Assembly: GCF_001297065.1 (NCBI RefSeq)
Contig: NZ_LHOX01000011.1
Location: forward strand, 248,001-312,000
DNA: 64,000 nucleotides
From: Enterococcus sp. RIT-PI-f
Lineage (GTDB): Bacteria; Bacillota; Bacilli; Lactobacillales; Enterococcaceae
Reading direction: 5' to 3'
A program made the position numbers and the translations under genes. Shown here one piece after another: positions 51,022 to 60,202 of the stretch. The number at the start of each line of letters is the position of its first letter. Within the stretch, counting starts at the first letter, position 1. Under the pieces are notes generated by a model. It did not search any database. It was not told the DNA's origin and saw nothing but the letters and a program-made list of their open reading frames with translations.

Positions 51022-54000
51022 TTATCTGGGAACGAAACGCAAAACCATTCGATAAGAGGGTAGAAGTGATTCTTCATAGTATCCACCTTGTGTCATCTCT
51101 TGATCCTCGATCCACATTGGGTATGGTCCATAAAAATGGCCTTGCAATTTGATTGGTTCACTTGTACGAGGTGCTAATTGCAATAGCTTTGTTTCATCCA
51201 TCCGTTCATATAATGGGATCGATTCATTCACATTCTTTACACCTAATTGCAGCAGTGGCTGTAGTAGGCCATCCAATTCAATATCTTCTTCTTGTGGCCT
51301 CACAAAATCTAAAGGACTTTCACTGCTTGTTAACAAGTGGATACCTGCATCGCGCTCAACTACTAAGCGATTGACATACGCATCGACTGGAATCGTTGAA
51401 TGATTCCGAATTTGATACTCTTGGCTTTCAAATTCACGATTGGACTCCTCTTCATTGTATAAAGAGGTAAAGAGCATCTTCGTTGGAATCGTCACGCGCA
51501 TGTGTTCAAGCTGTGACGTGACATCAATGCTGATCTCCATCTGATACGCTTTGTTGCCAACTTCCAATATAGCCGAACGGACCCCATCTAGCTCAATATC
51601 AATAGTTAAATCAGTCGTTATGACGCGAAAGGAATCGGAGAGATCCTCATTCGTCAATAAATCCTTGGCAAATGGTTGGCTATGGGTCAAAATCAGTTGA
51701 TGAAGTGCCTCTGTATCCGCAAGATCATTCACCGAGAAACGATCGATGGTAATGTTCCCTGCCTCATAAGTAATTCCTTTTATGACGGTTTCTTCCGTAT
51801 AAAAGTCACCTGTGTTGTGTACAGATGGCTTCGACAATGTAATAGAAACTTCGCTACCCGTCTCTAATCGTTCATCCTCTGCTAAGTACACATGAAATGC
51901 CCGAGTCCATTCATTGTCATCCTGGTAATCGCCCCAAATGATACGAGGGGAGTCATTCTCGATAGTAATGGTTTCTCCGTTGGTGTTTTGATAAGTGACT
52001 ACCCGGGTGTCAACTTCTTCTGTCATATAGCCAACAATCATAGTTGACTGATCACTAACAGGATATAACTTTGCCGTAAGTACTTTCGGCTCCATGGCTT
52101 CCCAAACATATATCCCTGGTCGACTACCATCATAATCCGCCATAAATTCTCTAGAACTGGTGTACAAAATGGGCTCATCTGTATCCGAATGGTTTTGCAG
52201 CAGCCAGTTTCCTGTGTAAAATTCATTGTTGACAATCTCCGGTAAAAGGACACTTGGAGAGAAAATCGATGCTTCTCCCAAGATAAGTTTTTTCAGATAA
52301 CTCGCGCCTTCAAACATATTCTCCATGAGCGTTACATTTGTTGTATCCCAGTTCGATAAATCCAAAGATCTGATAGCACTTCCGCGAAACATCCAACCCA
52401 AATCATCCACATTGGAAATATCCCAATCAGATACATCTAATTGCTGAAACTTGGTCCCTTGAAACATTGCTCTCATTCTAACTGCCTGATCAAGGTCCCA
52501 ACTTGACACATTTAAATCCTCAATTTCACTATACTGAAACATCCACGCAAACTGCTCAACATTCACAACATCCCATCCGGACAAGTCCAAATGCTGCAGA
52601 CCAGTGTGACGAAACATCCCTTGCATCGTTGTTACTTTCGAAACGTCCCAATTATCGACTGCCAATGTTGTCATCTGAACACCTAGAAATGTACTATCCA
52701 TATTGGTTACTTCAGATACGACCCAATTAGAAACATCTAAAGATGCCACTGCTGAATGAGCAAACATCCGCTCGATAGACGTGACATTCGACATGTCCCA
52801 ATTGCTTACATCTAGTTCTCTTAGTAATCGCGTACCTTCAAACATCCAGTCCATCAATCTGACCTGGGATACATCTAGGTTCCCAACATTATTTATTATT
52901 TCCAAATCTCTCAATTGAGCAAATAAACTACTTGAAACCGCTGGTAGTAAAACACGAGCATTCACGATTATCGTATTTACTGATCCATAAGTCTTCCACG
53001 GCGCTGTTGCAACCTCCCCGGCGTCTCCACCGTAAAGAATGATTGTTTGCGTATCTTCTTTGAATTCCCATGGGACCGTTCCCCATAGGGAAAGAACGGG
53101 TTCCCATTCATAGCTGCCAGGATCTTTCTCGCCATATCCCTGCATAAAAGCAACAGAGTCTTCGAAGACATTGTCATAATCCATTACCTGATCGCTGCCT
53201 CTGCGTATCCATCTTCCCGTGTACCCATCCTCTTGGATCATTGGTAGATTCATGGCCTCAATTAGATGAAATCCCTCACCCAAAACCAAGCGCTTCAAAG
53301 ATCGAGCATTTTGGAACATATTAGGCTTCGAGAAAAAATTGTCATTAGACCAAGTGCTCAAATCTAAAACTGTTATCCCACTATTTTGAAACATCCTATC
53401 AAAAGCAGTCACCGAAATCGTATTCCAACCATTTACATTCAGTGTTTCTAAGGCACTAGTATCAGAAAACATATCGTTCATTCGAGTTACATTTGAAACA
53501 TTCCAATTACTTAGGTCTAATGTAGTCACACCTGATTGACTGAACATATATGACATGGATGTAACATTTGAGACGTTCCAGTTACTCGCATTTATTTCAC
53601 TTAAACTAGATGTCAAGAAAAACATGGCCTCCGTAGTGGTCACATTCGTAAAATCAAGATTATAACAATGAACAATCTCTACCAAATTCCTTCGTCCTAA
53701 AAAAAGCTGTGATGAATCTCGTGGTAAGATAACTGATTCGGCTACAACGAGGCTTTCAAATGCTCCATATGTTCTCCATGGCGCACTCGCAACTGTACCG
53801 CCTTCTCCTCCATATAGCGTGATCGTTTGATTTTCTGCCTCATATTCCCACGGAACAGTTCCCCATACCCCAGTAACAACATCATCTGATCTAGCCTCTC
53901 GCTTCGCAGGCTCATTATCATTTGCAGCTGATTCATTTTCATCTGCTTCAGCGTTCTCCGCTACTGGCTCGATGACCAGAGAATCAACCGTTTCTTCTTG

Positions 54001-54213
54001 ATTCGTTTCATGTGATCCACTTTGTTCGGTGTCTTCATTTTCTAGTTGGATGTCTTCATCAACCGAAGTTTCAGATGTTTCTTCCAATCGTGCTTCGTCT
54101 CGATTATCCTGTGTGATTTCTTGCGCAGATAAAATAGTGAATGGAAAGTAAGATACCAGGAAAAGACAGACGGCCAACAACCTGATCAGACACTGTATTT
54201 TTTTCTTTTGCAC
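51022..54213 (-). CDS. Giant BspA-like (DUF285 leucine-rich repeat) surface protein
   Basis: A 1063-residue secreted protein. GTG start with AGGAGG 7 nt upstream. Signal peptide about 1-31, then an acidic low-complexity spacer. Two tandem blocks begin with near-identical WGTVPWE(Y/F) and TI(T/I)LYGG motifs and continue in DUF285 BspA-like repeats of the form LDVSNWD.SNVT.M..MF (about five and nine copies). The C-terminal region (about 900-1063) shares the VTIPTKMLF/NHS domain of the small secreted protein. No LPXTG or membrane anchor, so attachment must be non-covalent. Likely an adhesin or host- or matrix-binding protein; the ligand is unknown. Confidence 0.83.
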   Translation of the reverse strand: MQKKKIQCLIRLLAVCLFLVSYFPFTILSAQEITQDNRDEARLEETSETSVDEDIQLENEDTEQSGSHETNQEETVDSLVIEPVAENAEADENESAANDNEPAKREARSDDVVTGVWGTVPWEYEAENQTITLYGGEGGTVASAPWRTYGAFESLVVAESVILPRDSSQLFLGRRNLVEIVHCYNLDFTNVTTTEAMFFLTSSLSEINASNWNVSNVTSMSYMFSQSGVTTLDLSNWNVSNVTRMNDMFSDTSALETLNVNGWNTISVTAFDRMFQNSGITVLDLSTWSNDNFFSKPNMFQNARSLKRLVLGEGFHLIEAMNLPMIQEDGYTGRWIRRGSDQVMDYDNVFEDSVAFMQGYGEKDPGSYEWEPVLSLWGTVPWEFKEDTQTIILYGGDAGEVATAPWKTYGSVNTIIVNARVLLPAVSSSLFAQLRDLEIINNVGNLDVSQVRLMDWMFEGTRLLRELDVSNWDMSNVTSIERMFAHSAVASLDVSNWVVSEVTNMDSTFLGVQMTTLAVDNWDVSKVTTMQGMFRHTGLQHLDLSGWDVVNVEQFAWMFQYSEIEDLNVSSWDLDQAVRMRAMFQGTKFQQLDVSDWDISNVDDLGWMFRGSAIRSLDLSNWDTTNVTLMENMFEGASYLKKLILGEASIFSPSVLLPEIVNNEFYTGNWLLQNHSDTDEPILYTSSREFMADYDGSRPGIYVWEAMEPKVLTAKLYPVSDQSTMIVGYMTEEVDTRVVTYQNTNGETITIENDSPRIIWGDYQDDNEWTRAFHVYLAEDERLETGSEVSITLSKPSVHNTGDFYTEETVIKGITYEAGNITIDRFSVNDLADTEALHQLILTHSQPFAKDLLTNEDLSDSFRVITTDLTIDIELDGVRSAILEVGNKAYQMEISIDVTSQLEHMRVTIPTKMLFTSLYNEEESNREFESQEYQIRNHSTIPVDAYVNRLVVERDAGIHLLTSSESPLDFVRPQEEDIELDGLLQPLLQLGVKNVNESIPLYERMDETKLLQLAPRTSEPIKLQGHFYGPYPMWIEDQEMTQGGYYEESLLPSYRMVLRFVPR

Positions 54214-54342
54214 CTTATCTCCTCCTTTGTTCAGAATCTTCTTCGTATAACAAATGCCATGACAATGCATGTCTTCGTCTTGAGTACGGATTCAAATTTA
54301 TCACATGATCAGATGCAGTGATACTTACGAAATGCACTGACC

Positions 54343-54363
54343 TGTGAAAAACATGTGAAAAAC
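54343..54363. repeat. Tandem 10-bp direct repeats upstream of the surface and mga genes
   Basis: TGTGAAAAAC occurs at 54343-54352 and again at 54354-54363, one helical turn apart, in the roughly 400-bp divergent gap between the BspA-like gene and the first Mga-like gene. The spacing suits a regulator that binds one face of DNA. The rest of the gap holds a long hairpin-forming repeat listed separately. Confidence 0.5.
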
Positions 54364-54446
54364 GTTGCAATATCAATCATTCGACCTGTTTTTGCTCAAT
54401 ATCAGCCGTTTCAATGTATTATTATTTAGTTTAAAGCAAAAAAATT

Positions 54447-54477
54447 ACAGCATATCTATTACTTTTCAGATAGCTGT
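54447..54477 (+). repeat. Inverted repeat upstream of the first Mga-like gene
   Basis: ACAGC-A-TATCT and AGATAGCTGT form a 10-bp stem with a one-base bulge and a 10-nt loop. It lies about 140 nt before the start codon and may be an operator or a hairpin in the 5' leader. I see no clear terminator T run after it. Confidence 0.45.
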
Positions 54478-54618
54478 ATGTTCCTTGTATTTAATTTTTC
54501 AATCATACATACGTTGTATTTCAAAACGGCATCTACTGCGAAAATGCATCTTCCTTTTTATCAAATCATTAGATGGCCAGGCAATCAACGTCAATATAAA
54601 GGAGTGAACTTGTTCTCA

Positions 54619-56100
54619 ATGAGAGAATTGCAAATGAAGTTAATCAATGACCCTTCCACAGCCCGTTGGTTCCAATTACTCAATATTCTAGAACAAAAAC
54701 ATGTCGTCACAACATTAGATTTAGCAAAACAAATTGGCATTTCCCAGCGGACGATCATTACGGATATTCAGACACTAAAGAAACACTTTGGCGAAAGTGC
54801 CCACTTTATATCTAGTAAAAATGGCTATCATTTCCAAGAGCAAAATATGCCGCTATACAACCAAAAGAAGCAGGAACTTCTAGCTAATGAGCCCATTTAT
54901 GAAATCATCGGCAATATTTTCTATGGAGAATTAGACAGTATTGCTGATACTGCACACTATCTCAATTATTCGCCTGGATCATTACGTAGGATCCTTTCTT
55001 CTATCCAACCGATTTTAAGGACATATAATTTAAAACTTAGCATGAATCCTATCAATATCTGCGGGGATGAAAGCAGCATTCGGAAATTCTTTTTGGACTT
55101 CTATTACGAAGGCTTTCAAACCCCACATACCCTGCATCCGCCTCAAGGATTCCACGAAGAGTTTTTACGCATGTTCGACAGCTATGGAGAATACATCGAG
55201 CTAGACACTGGTTCCCCCATTGCTTGTTTTTATTACACCCTTTATATTGTGATCGAGCGATTTAAACAAGGCTATACTGTTCAGTTGCCCCCCGCACTCG
55301 CGACCTCGGTTTACAAAGAAAAAGATTTCAACAAACTTACGCTTTTTTTGTCGCACTTAGGTGAGAAATATGGATTTACATTACCGAAGCATGAGATTGC
55401 TTGGATTCATTATACAATTTTGACGAAACGGCCAATCCGCGAGAAAGCCAGTGAAGAACTATTTTATGCACGTTTTGGTCAATGGCCAGAAATCGAGCAT
55501 TTGGCTGCTTCCCTGATCACTTATCATGCGTACAGCGATTGGGACATAGAACAATTGACTATCTTTTTCAAATCTTTTTTACTTGCGAAAAAGATAAATG
55601 ATGCCATTTGCCCTACGTTGAATCGCACAATGACAGACACGATCACGTCGATAAAAAAATCTCATCCAGATACATTTAGACAAAACATGACTTTCCTAAA
55701 AAAACACGTCCATGACCACCAATTCTCATCACATTTCTGGATAGATATTGCGGCCGATTTGACTGCTTATTGTCATATTTTGGCTATACGATATTCTCCA
55801 AGGAAAAATGTCTATTTTTTATTAGAAGGAGATCATTTGATCACCCAAACGATCAGAGCCCAAGCCATCTATTATTTGGGGAATAGTCATAACCTTTTTT
55901 TTATGTCCATTTGGTCATTGTCCCACGCTGTTCTGCAAGACAATCAAGTTGATTTGGTGATTACGAATTATGAGCCTTATGTGTCTGAATACCTGCGCAA
56001 TAAAGACTATATTCTGACCAATACCATCCTACATAGGCATGACTGGCAAAAAATTTTTAGTTGTCTATCCTTAAGTTGGAATGACCTGCTCTATCTTTGA
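54619..56100 (+). CDS. Mga-like helix-turn-helix transcriptional regulator (first of two)
   Basis: A 493-residue regulator of the Mga/PRD type: N-terminal helix-turn-helix (about 20-75, VVTTLDLAKQIGISQRTIIT), central PRD-like helical region (about 90-380), and a C-terminal EIIB-like part (about 400-490, FLLEGDHLITQTI). It shares its architecture and opening sequence with the next gene. The ATG was chosen by alignment with that paralogue; a TTG three codons earlier fits the GGAG spacing better and may be the real start. It is divergent from the surface locus and probably controls it. Confidence 0.75.
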   Translation: MRELQMKLINDPSTARWFQLLNILEQKHVVTTLDLAKQIGISQRTIITDIQTLKKHFGESAHFISSKNGYHFQEQNMPLYNQKKQELLANEPIYEIIGNIFYGELDSIADTAHYLNYSPGSLRRILSSIQPILRTYNLKLSMNPINICGDESSIRKFFLDFYYEGFQTPHTLHPPQGFHEEFLRMFDSYGEYIELDTGSPIACFYYTLYIVIERFKQGYTVQLPPALATSVYKEKDFNKLTLFLSHLGEKYGFTLPKHEIAWIHYTILTKRPIREKASEELFYARFGQWPEIEHLAASLITYHAYSDWDIEQLTIFFKSFLLAKKINDAICPTLNRTMTDTITSIKKSHPDTFRQNMTFLKKHVHDHQFSSHFWIDIAADLTAYCHILAIRYSPRKNVYFLLEGDHLITQTIRAQAIYYLGNSHNLFFMSIWSLSHAVLQDNQVDLVITNYEPYVSEYLRNKDYILTNTILHRHDWQKIFSCLSLSWNDLLYL

Positions 56101-56181
56101 GCCATTTACCTTGGTAAAAAGCACTCAAATTTGATTTCACCTCACAGTCCGGCGTAAAATAAAGCCAAGGAGGTGCGGGTC

Positions 56182-57657
56182 ATGCGAGACTTGCAATTAC
56201 AATTGATCAATGACCGATCGACCGCCAGAAGATTTCAACTTTTAGCAATCATTGAACGGGAACAATTTGTAACCACTCAATATATAGCTGCACAACTTGG
56301 GGTCTCTCAGCGGACAATTTTGACGGATATTCAGCTACTGAAAGATCATTTTGGCGAGAGTGCAGCATTTGATGCTAGTAATACTGGCTACCAATTTGCA
56401 GAATTGGATATTACTACCTACAATCAAAAGAAACAAACACTCTTAGACAATGAACCCATATATGAGATTATCAGTAATATCTTCTATGGCGAACTAGATA
56501 CATTGGAGGATACTGCCAATTATTTGAATTATTCTCCCGGTTCTTTGCGACGCATCTTGCAGTCTGCGCAATCTGTGCTGCGTCAATACGGCCTTATCTT
56601 TCAAATGAATCCTATTCAGATTGTAGGCGAGGAGATTGCCATCAGAAAATTTTTCTTTGATTTTTATTATGAAGGTTCGCAAACAACTCACACACTACAC
56701 CCTCCTAAAGGATTTCAGCAACTTTTTTTGCAGTTATCTGAGGAAGCAAAGAACATCGAATTAGATACTGCCGTCGGCATCGCCTCCTTCTACTATCGCA
56801 TCTATATTGCCTTTGAACGGTATCGTCAAGGATTTCGAGTCGCACTCCCTGAATCCCTTGAAACCATTATCTGCCAAGAAAATGATTTTGAAAAGCTGTC
56901 TCATCTCATCGCTACTTTAGGAAAAACATATGACTATAGCTTGCCAAAAACAGAAGTTGCTGCTATCCATTTCGATATCCTGACACAACGTACGGTGCGG
57001 GCCATCGACAGTGAAATACTTTTCTACGCACGCTTTGGCATCTGGCCGGAAATTGAAACCATCGCCAAACAATACGTGACTTCTTTTACTGATTCAAGTT
57101 GGGACCAAGCAACATTGCTGACTTTTTATAAATCCTTTTTCTTAAGTATCAAAATCAAAGAAGCCATTTCCCCAATACTAAACAAAACTATGAGCGATAC
57201 GATCAAATCAATACGTACCAATCAAACAAATGCATTTTATCAGAATGTGTCATTTATTGAAGAATATGCAGCGCAGTTGCAACTATCCACCAAATATCGA
57301 GAAGATATAGCCACAAGCTTAACTATGTATGCAGACCTGCTTTCTCATTTTTACGCAGCAAAAAAGCAGATTTATTTTATTCTAGAAGGCGATAGTTTAA
57401 CTAGGCAATCGATTATTTCTAAAGCCACGCAGTTTTTTGGCAAGCAGCATCAGCTGACTTTTATTTCTATCTGGGACTTATCAAAAGAACGCCTCCAAGA
57501 AGCATCTATCGATTTGATCGTGACCAACTACAGCCCTTATATCACAGACTATGTGGCGACCAATCCCTATGTATTGATCAACGCTATCCCGAAAGCCAAA
57601 GATTGGCAAACAATCTGTATCCATCTAGGACTAGACCCTTCCTACTTCTTTGCCTAA
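56182..57657 (+). CDS. Mga-like helix-turn-helix transcriptional regulator (second of two)
   Basis: A 491-residue paralogue of the preceding protein, colinear throughout: shared STARRFQLL start, QRTI(I/L)TDIQ helix-turn-helix, Y(E)IIxNIFYGELD block, and C-terminal LEGDSLTRQS part. GGAGG lies 8 nt before the ATG. It follows the first gene by about 80 nt and probably arose by tandem duplication. PTS-linked phosphorylation of the PRD-like region is possible but unproven. Confidence 0.78.
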   Translation: MRDLQLQLINDRSTARRFQLLAIIEREQFVTTQYIAAQLGVSQRTILTDIQLLKDHFGESAAFDASNTGYQFAELDITTYNQKKQTLLDNEPIYEIISNIFYGELDTLEDTANYLNYSPGSLRRILQSAQSVLRQYGLIFQMNPIQIVGEEIAIRKFFFDFYYEGSQTTHTLHPPKGFQQLFLQLSEEAKNIELDTAVGIASFYYRIYIAFERYRQGFRVALPESLETIICQENDFEKLSHLIATLGKTYDYSLPKTEVAAIHFDILTQRTVRAIDSEILFYARFGIWPEIETIAKQYVTSFTDSSWDQATLLTFYKSFFLSIKIKEAISPILNKTMSDTIKSIRTNQTNAFYQNVSFIEEYAAQLQLSTKYREDIATSLTMYADLLSHFYAAKKQIYFILEGDSLTRQSIISKATQFFGKQHQLTFISIWDLSKERLQEASIDLIVTNYSPYITDYVATNPYVLINAIPKAKDWQTICIHLGLDPSYFFA

Positions 57658-57663
57658 ACAATC

Positions 57664-57709
57664 AAAAAGACGTGTCCGCAAGAGAATTTCTTGTCCAGAC
57701 ACGTCTTTG
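57664..57709. terminator. Bidirectional terminator
   Basis: AAAGACGTGTC and GACACGTCTTT arms enclose a 21-nt loop between convergent genes, with A- and T-rich ends. Confidence 0.75.
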
Positions 57710-57725
57710 TTCTTTAGGATAGCTG

Positions 57726-58238
57726 TCAAATGGACAACATCAATATATTTTGCGGTCCTTTAGGCCCCTGGAGTATTCGCCCGTTCGCGACAAACTTGAC
57801 TTTCTCATACAAAGCTTGTGCGGGCAAGTTGTTCTGATTGACTCCTAAAACGATTTCTTTGATGTCAGGAAACTGATTGCGCACAAAATCAGGCAACAAC
57901 ATTAATGCCTGCTTGCCATAACCTCTACGCAAGTAGCGTGCATCTGTTGAAAAACTGCGAAGTACGAACGCCGACGGTTCTGAGGTGTATTGCGTTTTTA
58001 ACGCTCCCTCATCCAAAGCAAAAAAACACACAAGCTGATTTTTTTCGTATACTAAGATAGAGTGATGCGTCGGGGTGGTTGCAGAAATTGCGATATTGTC
58101 TTGCGGTGTGCCTGTGTATCGCAACAGTTCTTCTGTTTGCACATAATGTCTTACATCTTCATGGTAGGTAGAACGATACCCTTTTAGTTTCAAAAAAGTC
58201 ACCCTTTCTTGTAAAATGATGGTATAGGCTCTCATCAT
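57726..58238 (-). CDS. GNAT-family N-acetyltransferase
   Basis: A 170-residue GNAT protein. The acetyl-CoA loop is RYLRRGYGKQALMLL (about 110-124), preceded by the beta-strand FVLRSFSTDA and followed by LGVNQNNLPAQALYEKVKF. Substrate unknown. The ribosome site is weak. It lies between a terminator and the divergent cell-wall hydrolase gene, with no operon partner. Confidence 0.8.
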   Translation of the reverse strand: MMRAYTIILQERVTFLKLKGYRSTYHEDVRHYVQTEELLRYTGTPQDNIAISATTPTHHSILVYEKNQLVCFFALDEGALKTQYTSEPSAFVLRSFSTDARYLRRGYGKQALMLLPDFVRNQFPDIKEIVLGVNQNNLPAQALYEKVKFVANGRILQGPKGPQNILMLSI

Positions 58239-58376
58239 TTTATTATTTTACCAAAATCTACAGGAAACTGTTGCTAAATGCTTTGTCTTGTTAAATTTTT
58301 CACACCGGCATGAAAAATTTGACTACACATGTCTGTCCCCCCTTGGTACACTATGATATAAAGGAGGTTTTATATT

Positions 58377-59780
58377 TTGAAACATACAAGAAAATGGCTC
58401 GCCATTGCGTTGGTATGCAGCCAATTATTAACGAGTTTACCCGTTTCAGCCGCTGTAGTCGCTAGCGACAACGCAGCTGAGGAAAGCGGTACAATAGAAA
58501 CACCTGCAACCGAAGCGGTCCCTGAAGTAACGGAAACAGGACCGGTGGAGACGACGCCAGAAGAGAGCGTCCCTGCACCAGAAACACCAGTAGTACCTGA
58601 AACACCTGAGGAGCCGGAAACGCCTCAAACACCTGCAGAACCTGAAACACCGACAACACCTGAGACACCTGCAGAACCAACACCTGAGGAGCCTACAGCA
58701 CCTGAAACAAAACCCGAAACACCGGTGAAGCCTGAAACACCTGTTGAAGAAACACCAGACACCAGTACACCAAGTGTCCCTGAGAAGACACCAGCACAAC
58801 CTGAAACCACCACACCTGGCGGCAACACCCCTTCAGGATCAGCAACAAACAACAGTGGCACCACTACAGTCACCGACGCCTCATCGATCCAAGTGACGCC
58901 AACCAAAGAAACTTGGGCTTTTATCCAAGAAATTGGTGAAGATGCCCGCGAAATTGGTCTGGAAGAAGACTTATATGCGTCAGTGATGATCGCACAAGCC
59001 ATTTTGGAATCTGGTAATGGACAAAGTCAATTGAGTCAAGCGCCTTATTTCAATTTGTTCGGCATCAAAGGGACATTTGAAGGCCAGGGTGTCAATTTCC
59101 GCACCCAAGAGGAAGATGCATCAGGCAATTATTTTACCATCACTGCAACCTTCAGACACTACAATGAATATGCCGAATCTTTGCAAGATTATGCTGATTT
59201 ATTGAAGAATGGTTTGGATCATAACGAAGAATTTTATAAAGGCGCATGGAAATCAGAGACCGAAGATTATAAAGAAGCAACGGCTTATTTAACTGGTCGG
59301 TATGCAACAGACAGTCAATATGACCAAAAGTTAAATGCCTTGATCGAAGCCTATGCATTGACCAGCTATGACCAAGAATTGCCAGAAGGCAGCGAAGCCT
59401 TGATCTATCCGGTCAAAGATCCGCAAATCTCCTCTTCATTTGGTCCACGAGGCGGTGGTTTCCACCGGGGTGTCGATTTTGCTGCGCCAATGGGCACACC
59501 TATTTACGCTAGTCAATCAGGCACTGTGATTCGTGCGGAAAGCCACTATTCATGGGGGAATTATGTCGCGATCCTTCACGACAATGGCCTGACCACCTTG
59601 TATGCGCATAACAATCAAAACCTTGTAAAAGTCGGCCAAAAAGTCGCACAAGGAGAAGTGATTGCGTCAATGGGCAGCACAGGCAATAGTACTGGCCCAC
59701 ACTTGCACTTTGAAGTAAGTTTGTCCCCAACGTTGGCGCAAGATCAATTGATCGACCCAATGACGGTGTTGAACAAGTAG
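58377..59780 (+). CDS. Bifunctional peptidoglycan hydrolase: glucosaminidase and M23 endopeptidase
   Basis: A 467-residue secreted enzyme. TTG start with AAAGGAGG 9 nt upstream. Signal peptide (about 1-25); Pro/Glu/Thr-rich repeats of the type PETPxEPETP (about 35-160); a glucosaminidase (FlgJ/LytG-like) domain (about 175-335, MIAQAILESGNGQSQLS, then YFNLFGIKG); and a C-terminal M23 LytM domain (about 345-465) with zinc ligands in HRGVDFAAP and GPHLHFE. It would cut both glycan and peptide bonds of the wall in growth, separation or lysis. No cell-wall-binding LysM is seen; the Pro-rich stretch may act as a wall-spanning linker. Confidence 0.9.
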   Translation: MKHTRKWLAIALVCSQLLTSLPVSAAVVASDNAAEESGTIETPATEAVPEVTETGPVETTPEESVPAPETPVVPETPEEPETPQTPAEPETPTTPETPAEPTPEEPTAPETKPETPVKPETPVEETPDTSTPSVPEKTPAQPETTTPGGNTPSGSATNNSGTTTVTDASSIQVTPTKETWAFIQEIGEDAREIGLEEDLYASVMIAQAILESGNGQSQLSQAPYFNLFGIKGTFEGQGVNFRTQEEDASGNYFTITATFRHYNEYAESLQDYADLLKNGLDHNEEFYKGAWKSETEDYKEATAYLTGRYATDSQYDQKLNALIEAYALTSYDQELPEGSEALIYPVKDPQISSSFGPRGGGFHRGVDFAAPMGTPIYASQSGTVIRAESHYSWGNYVAILHDNGLTTLYAHNNQNLVKVGQKVAQGEVIASMGSTGNSTGPHLHFEVSLSPTLAQDQLIDPMTVLNK

Positions 59781-59793
59781 ACCACAGGCAACT

Positions 59794-59842
59794 AAAAAAT
59801 GCTAGCCAGCGCTGGACAACCAGCCTGGTCTAGCATTTTTTT
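59794..59842. terminator. Bidirectional terminator
   Basis: AAAAAATGCTAG and CTAGCATTTTTTT outer arms with an inner CCAG-rich cruciform lie between the hydrolase and the convergent membrane-protein gene. Confidence 0.85.
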
Positions 59843-59872
59843 CGTTTCTGCCTGCTGATGCCACAGTTGCGT

Positions 59873-60142
59873 TTATACCTTGAGCAGCGTCGCGATGGCT
59901 GCCAATCCTGTTGCAAGCACTGGGATCAGCATATACGATGAGGAAGCAATCAGCATCTCATCCGCCAAATATCCGAGCAAAAAGGCAACGAACATAGCAG
60001 TTACGCCATTCAAAATGGACATTGCCCAAAACAGTATCTTGATCCCTCGTGTCCTTGGCTGTCGAGACTGCATAAGAAACAGCAGCATCATCAGTTGCAA
60101 GACGACAGGTAAGACCGCCAAGCTTACAATGATCGTATTCAT
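59873..60142 (-). CDS. Small hypothetical membrane protein
   Basis: An 89-residue protein made almost entirely of three hydrophobic segments (about 5-25, 34-58, 66-88) with a short basic loop (QSRQPRTRG). No motif identifies it. It lies alone between the hydrolase terminator and the ROK gene. Confidence 0.6.
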   Translation of the reverse strand: MNTIIVSLAVLPVVLQLMMLLFLMQSRQPRTRGIKILFWAMSILNGVTAMFVAFLLGYLADEMLIASSSYMLIPVLATGLAAIATLLKV

Positions 60143-60202
60143 AATCGATTCCCTTTCTTTACTGTATGATTCTCTAACTGCAGGGGCAAGGATGGTCAGT
60201 GT

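Noticed and set aside
52300-53650. Tandem DNA repeats that could suggest a repeat array or recombination hot spot
   Set aside because: They correspond to in-frame DUF285 protein repeats with diverged DNA, so they are coding.
58460-58800. Long Cys- and Val-rich reading frames on the minus strand
   Set aside because: They are shadows of the Pro/Glu/Thr-rich repeats of the cell-wall hydrolase, with no ribosome site of their own.
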